Of a DNA stretch of 37,294 bases, positions 37,198 to 37,294 are shown piece by piece (positions within the stretch are counted from its first letter, which is position 1; every line of letters begins with the position of its first letter). The notes below the pieces were generated by a model. The model was not told the DNA's origin. It ran no database searches and was given only the letters and a program-made list of their open reading frames with translations. Origin of the DNA: a virus; IMG/VR virus record IMGVR_UViG_3300048840_000030, positions 1 to 37,294 of that record. One strand, given 5' to 3'. Position numbers and translations under genes: made by a program.

Positions 37198-37294
37198 ACA
37201 TCTTATCAGAAATATGGTCAGCTCCGAATACTTTTGTTAGTTGGTTAGTTACAAGATTTTATAATAACGGTTCATATAAGACCTTAGATGGGAT
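37194..37294 (+). CDS. 5' part of a gene that continues at window start
   Basis: ATG 37194 overlaps the preceding TGA. MNILSEIWSAPNTFVSWLVT is followed by RFYNNGSYKTLDG, with an unfinished AT codon at the window end. The ORF is completed by bases 1-142. No recognised family; the N-terminal 20 residues are mildly hydrophobic. Confidence 0.75.
   Translation, partial: MNILSEIWSAPNTFVSWLVTRFYNNGSYKTLDG

Overview
This window looks like one complete tailed-phage genome (siphovirus-type, SPP1-like head and tail gene order), cut open inside a gene. The last 101 bases start an ORF at 37194 that ends in two bases of an unfinished codon. The first base of the window completes that codon, and the frame stays open to the TAA at 140-142, so the 37,294-base sequence closes into a circle (circularly permuted or terminally redundant genome, or a circularised assembly). 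All convincing genes are on the + strand. No integrase, excisionase or CI-type repressor was recognised, nor a DNA polymerase or a classical endolysin/holin pair. The base composition is AT-rich. Ribosome binding sites are strong AGGAGG-type, and promoters are textbook sigma70 boxes with 17-base spacers. Several Sec signal peptides end in FGQ or NAQ, a style common in the Bacteroidota/Ignavibacteriota/Chlorobi group. A host in that group that still uses Shine-Dalgarno sites is a reasonable inference, not a proof.

Layout. 143-340: palindromic operator-like sites and the first early promoter. 366-6045: early genes, namely a DUF551 protein, a calcineurin-like phosphoesterase with an N-terminal helix-turn-helix-like segment, many small ORFs, and a recombination set (ERF annealing protein, YqaJ/lambda-type exonuclease, NinB-like protein). 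6042-6262: a promoter and a 171-nt tRNA-Leu-like RNA with oversized loops. 6286-9508: an SSB-like protein with a DLPF tail, a DNA methyltransferase with a whole HNH endonuclease gene nested in another frame, and two replication-type proteins. 9786-15278: accessory region with zinc-ribbon proteins, tandem paralogues, an AAYS-repeat protein, exported and membrane peptides, NinG, two endonuclease-like genes, a structured RNA that may control a zincin metallopeptidase, and a run of small genes joined by an identical 15-base junction.

15280-37294 and on to 142: late region. A promoter precedes a small lipoprotein, then the small and large terminase, a second methyltransferase, portal, Mu F-like protein, scaffold, major capsid protein, a decoration candidate, a beta-helix protein, four connector/completion proteins, two paralogous tail-tube proteins and a tail-assembly chaperone with a probable -1 frameshift. 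The tape measure, hub-like protein and a series of fibre/baseplate proteins follow. Three late genes carry Sec signal peptides, including an 893-residue fibre-like protein. A recurrent beta-rich module appears to be inserted in up to five structural proteins.

The most unusual items are the dual-frame methyltransferase/HNH locus, the tRNA-like RNA, the three-way-junction RNA upstream of the metallopeptidase, the exported fibre-like protein, the ARLV junction cassette and the repeated CCCGCC/GGCGGG RNA hairpin.
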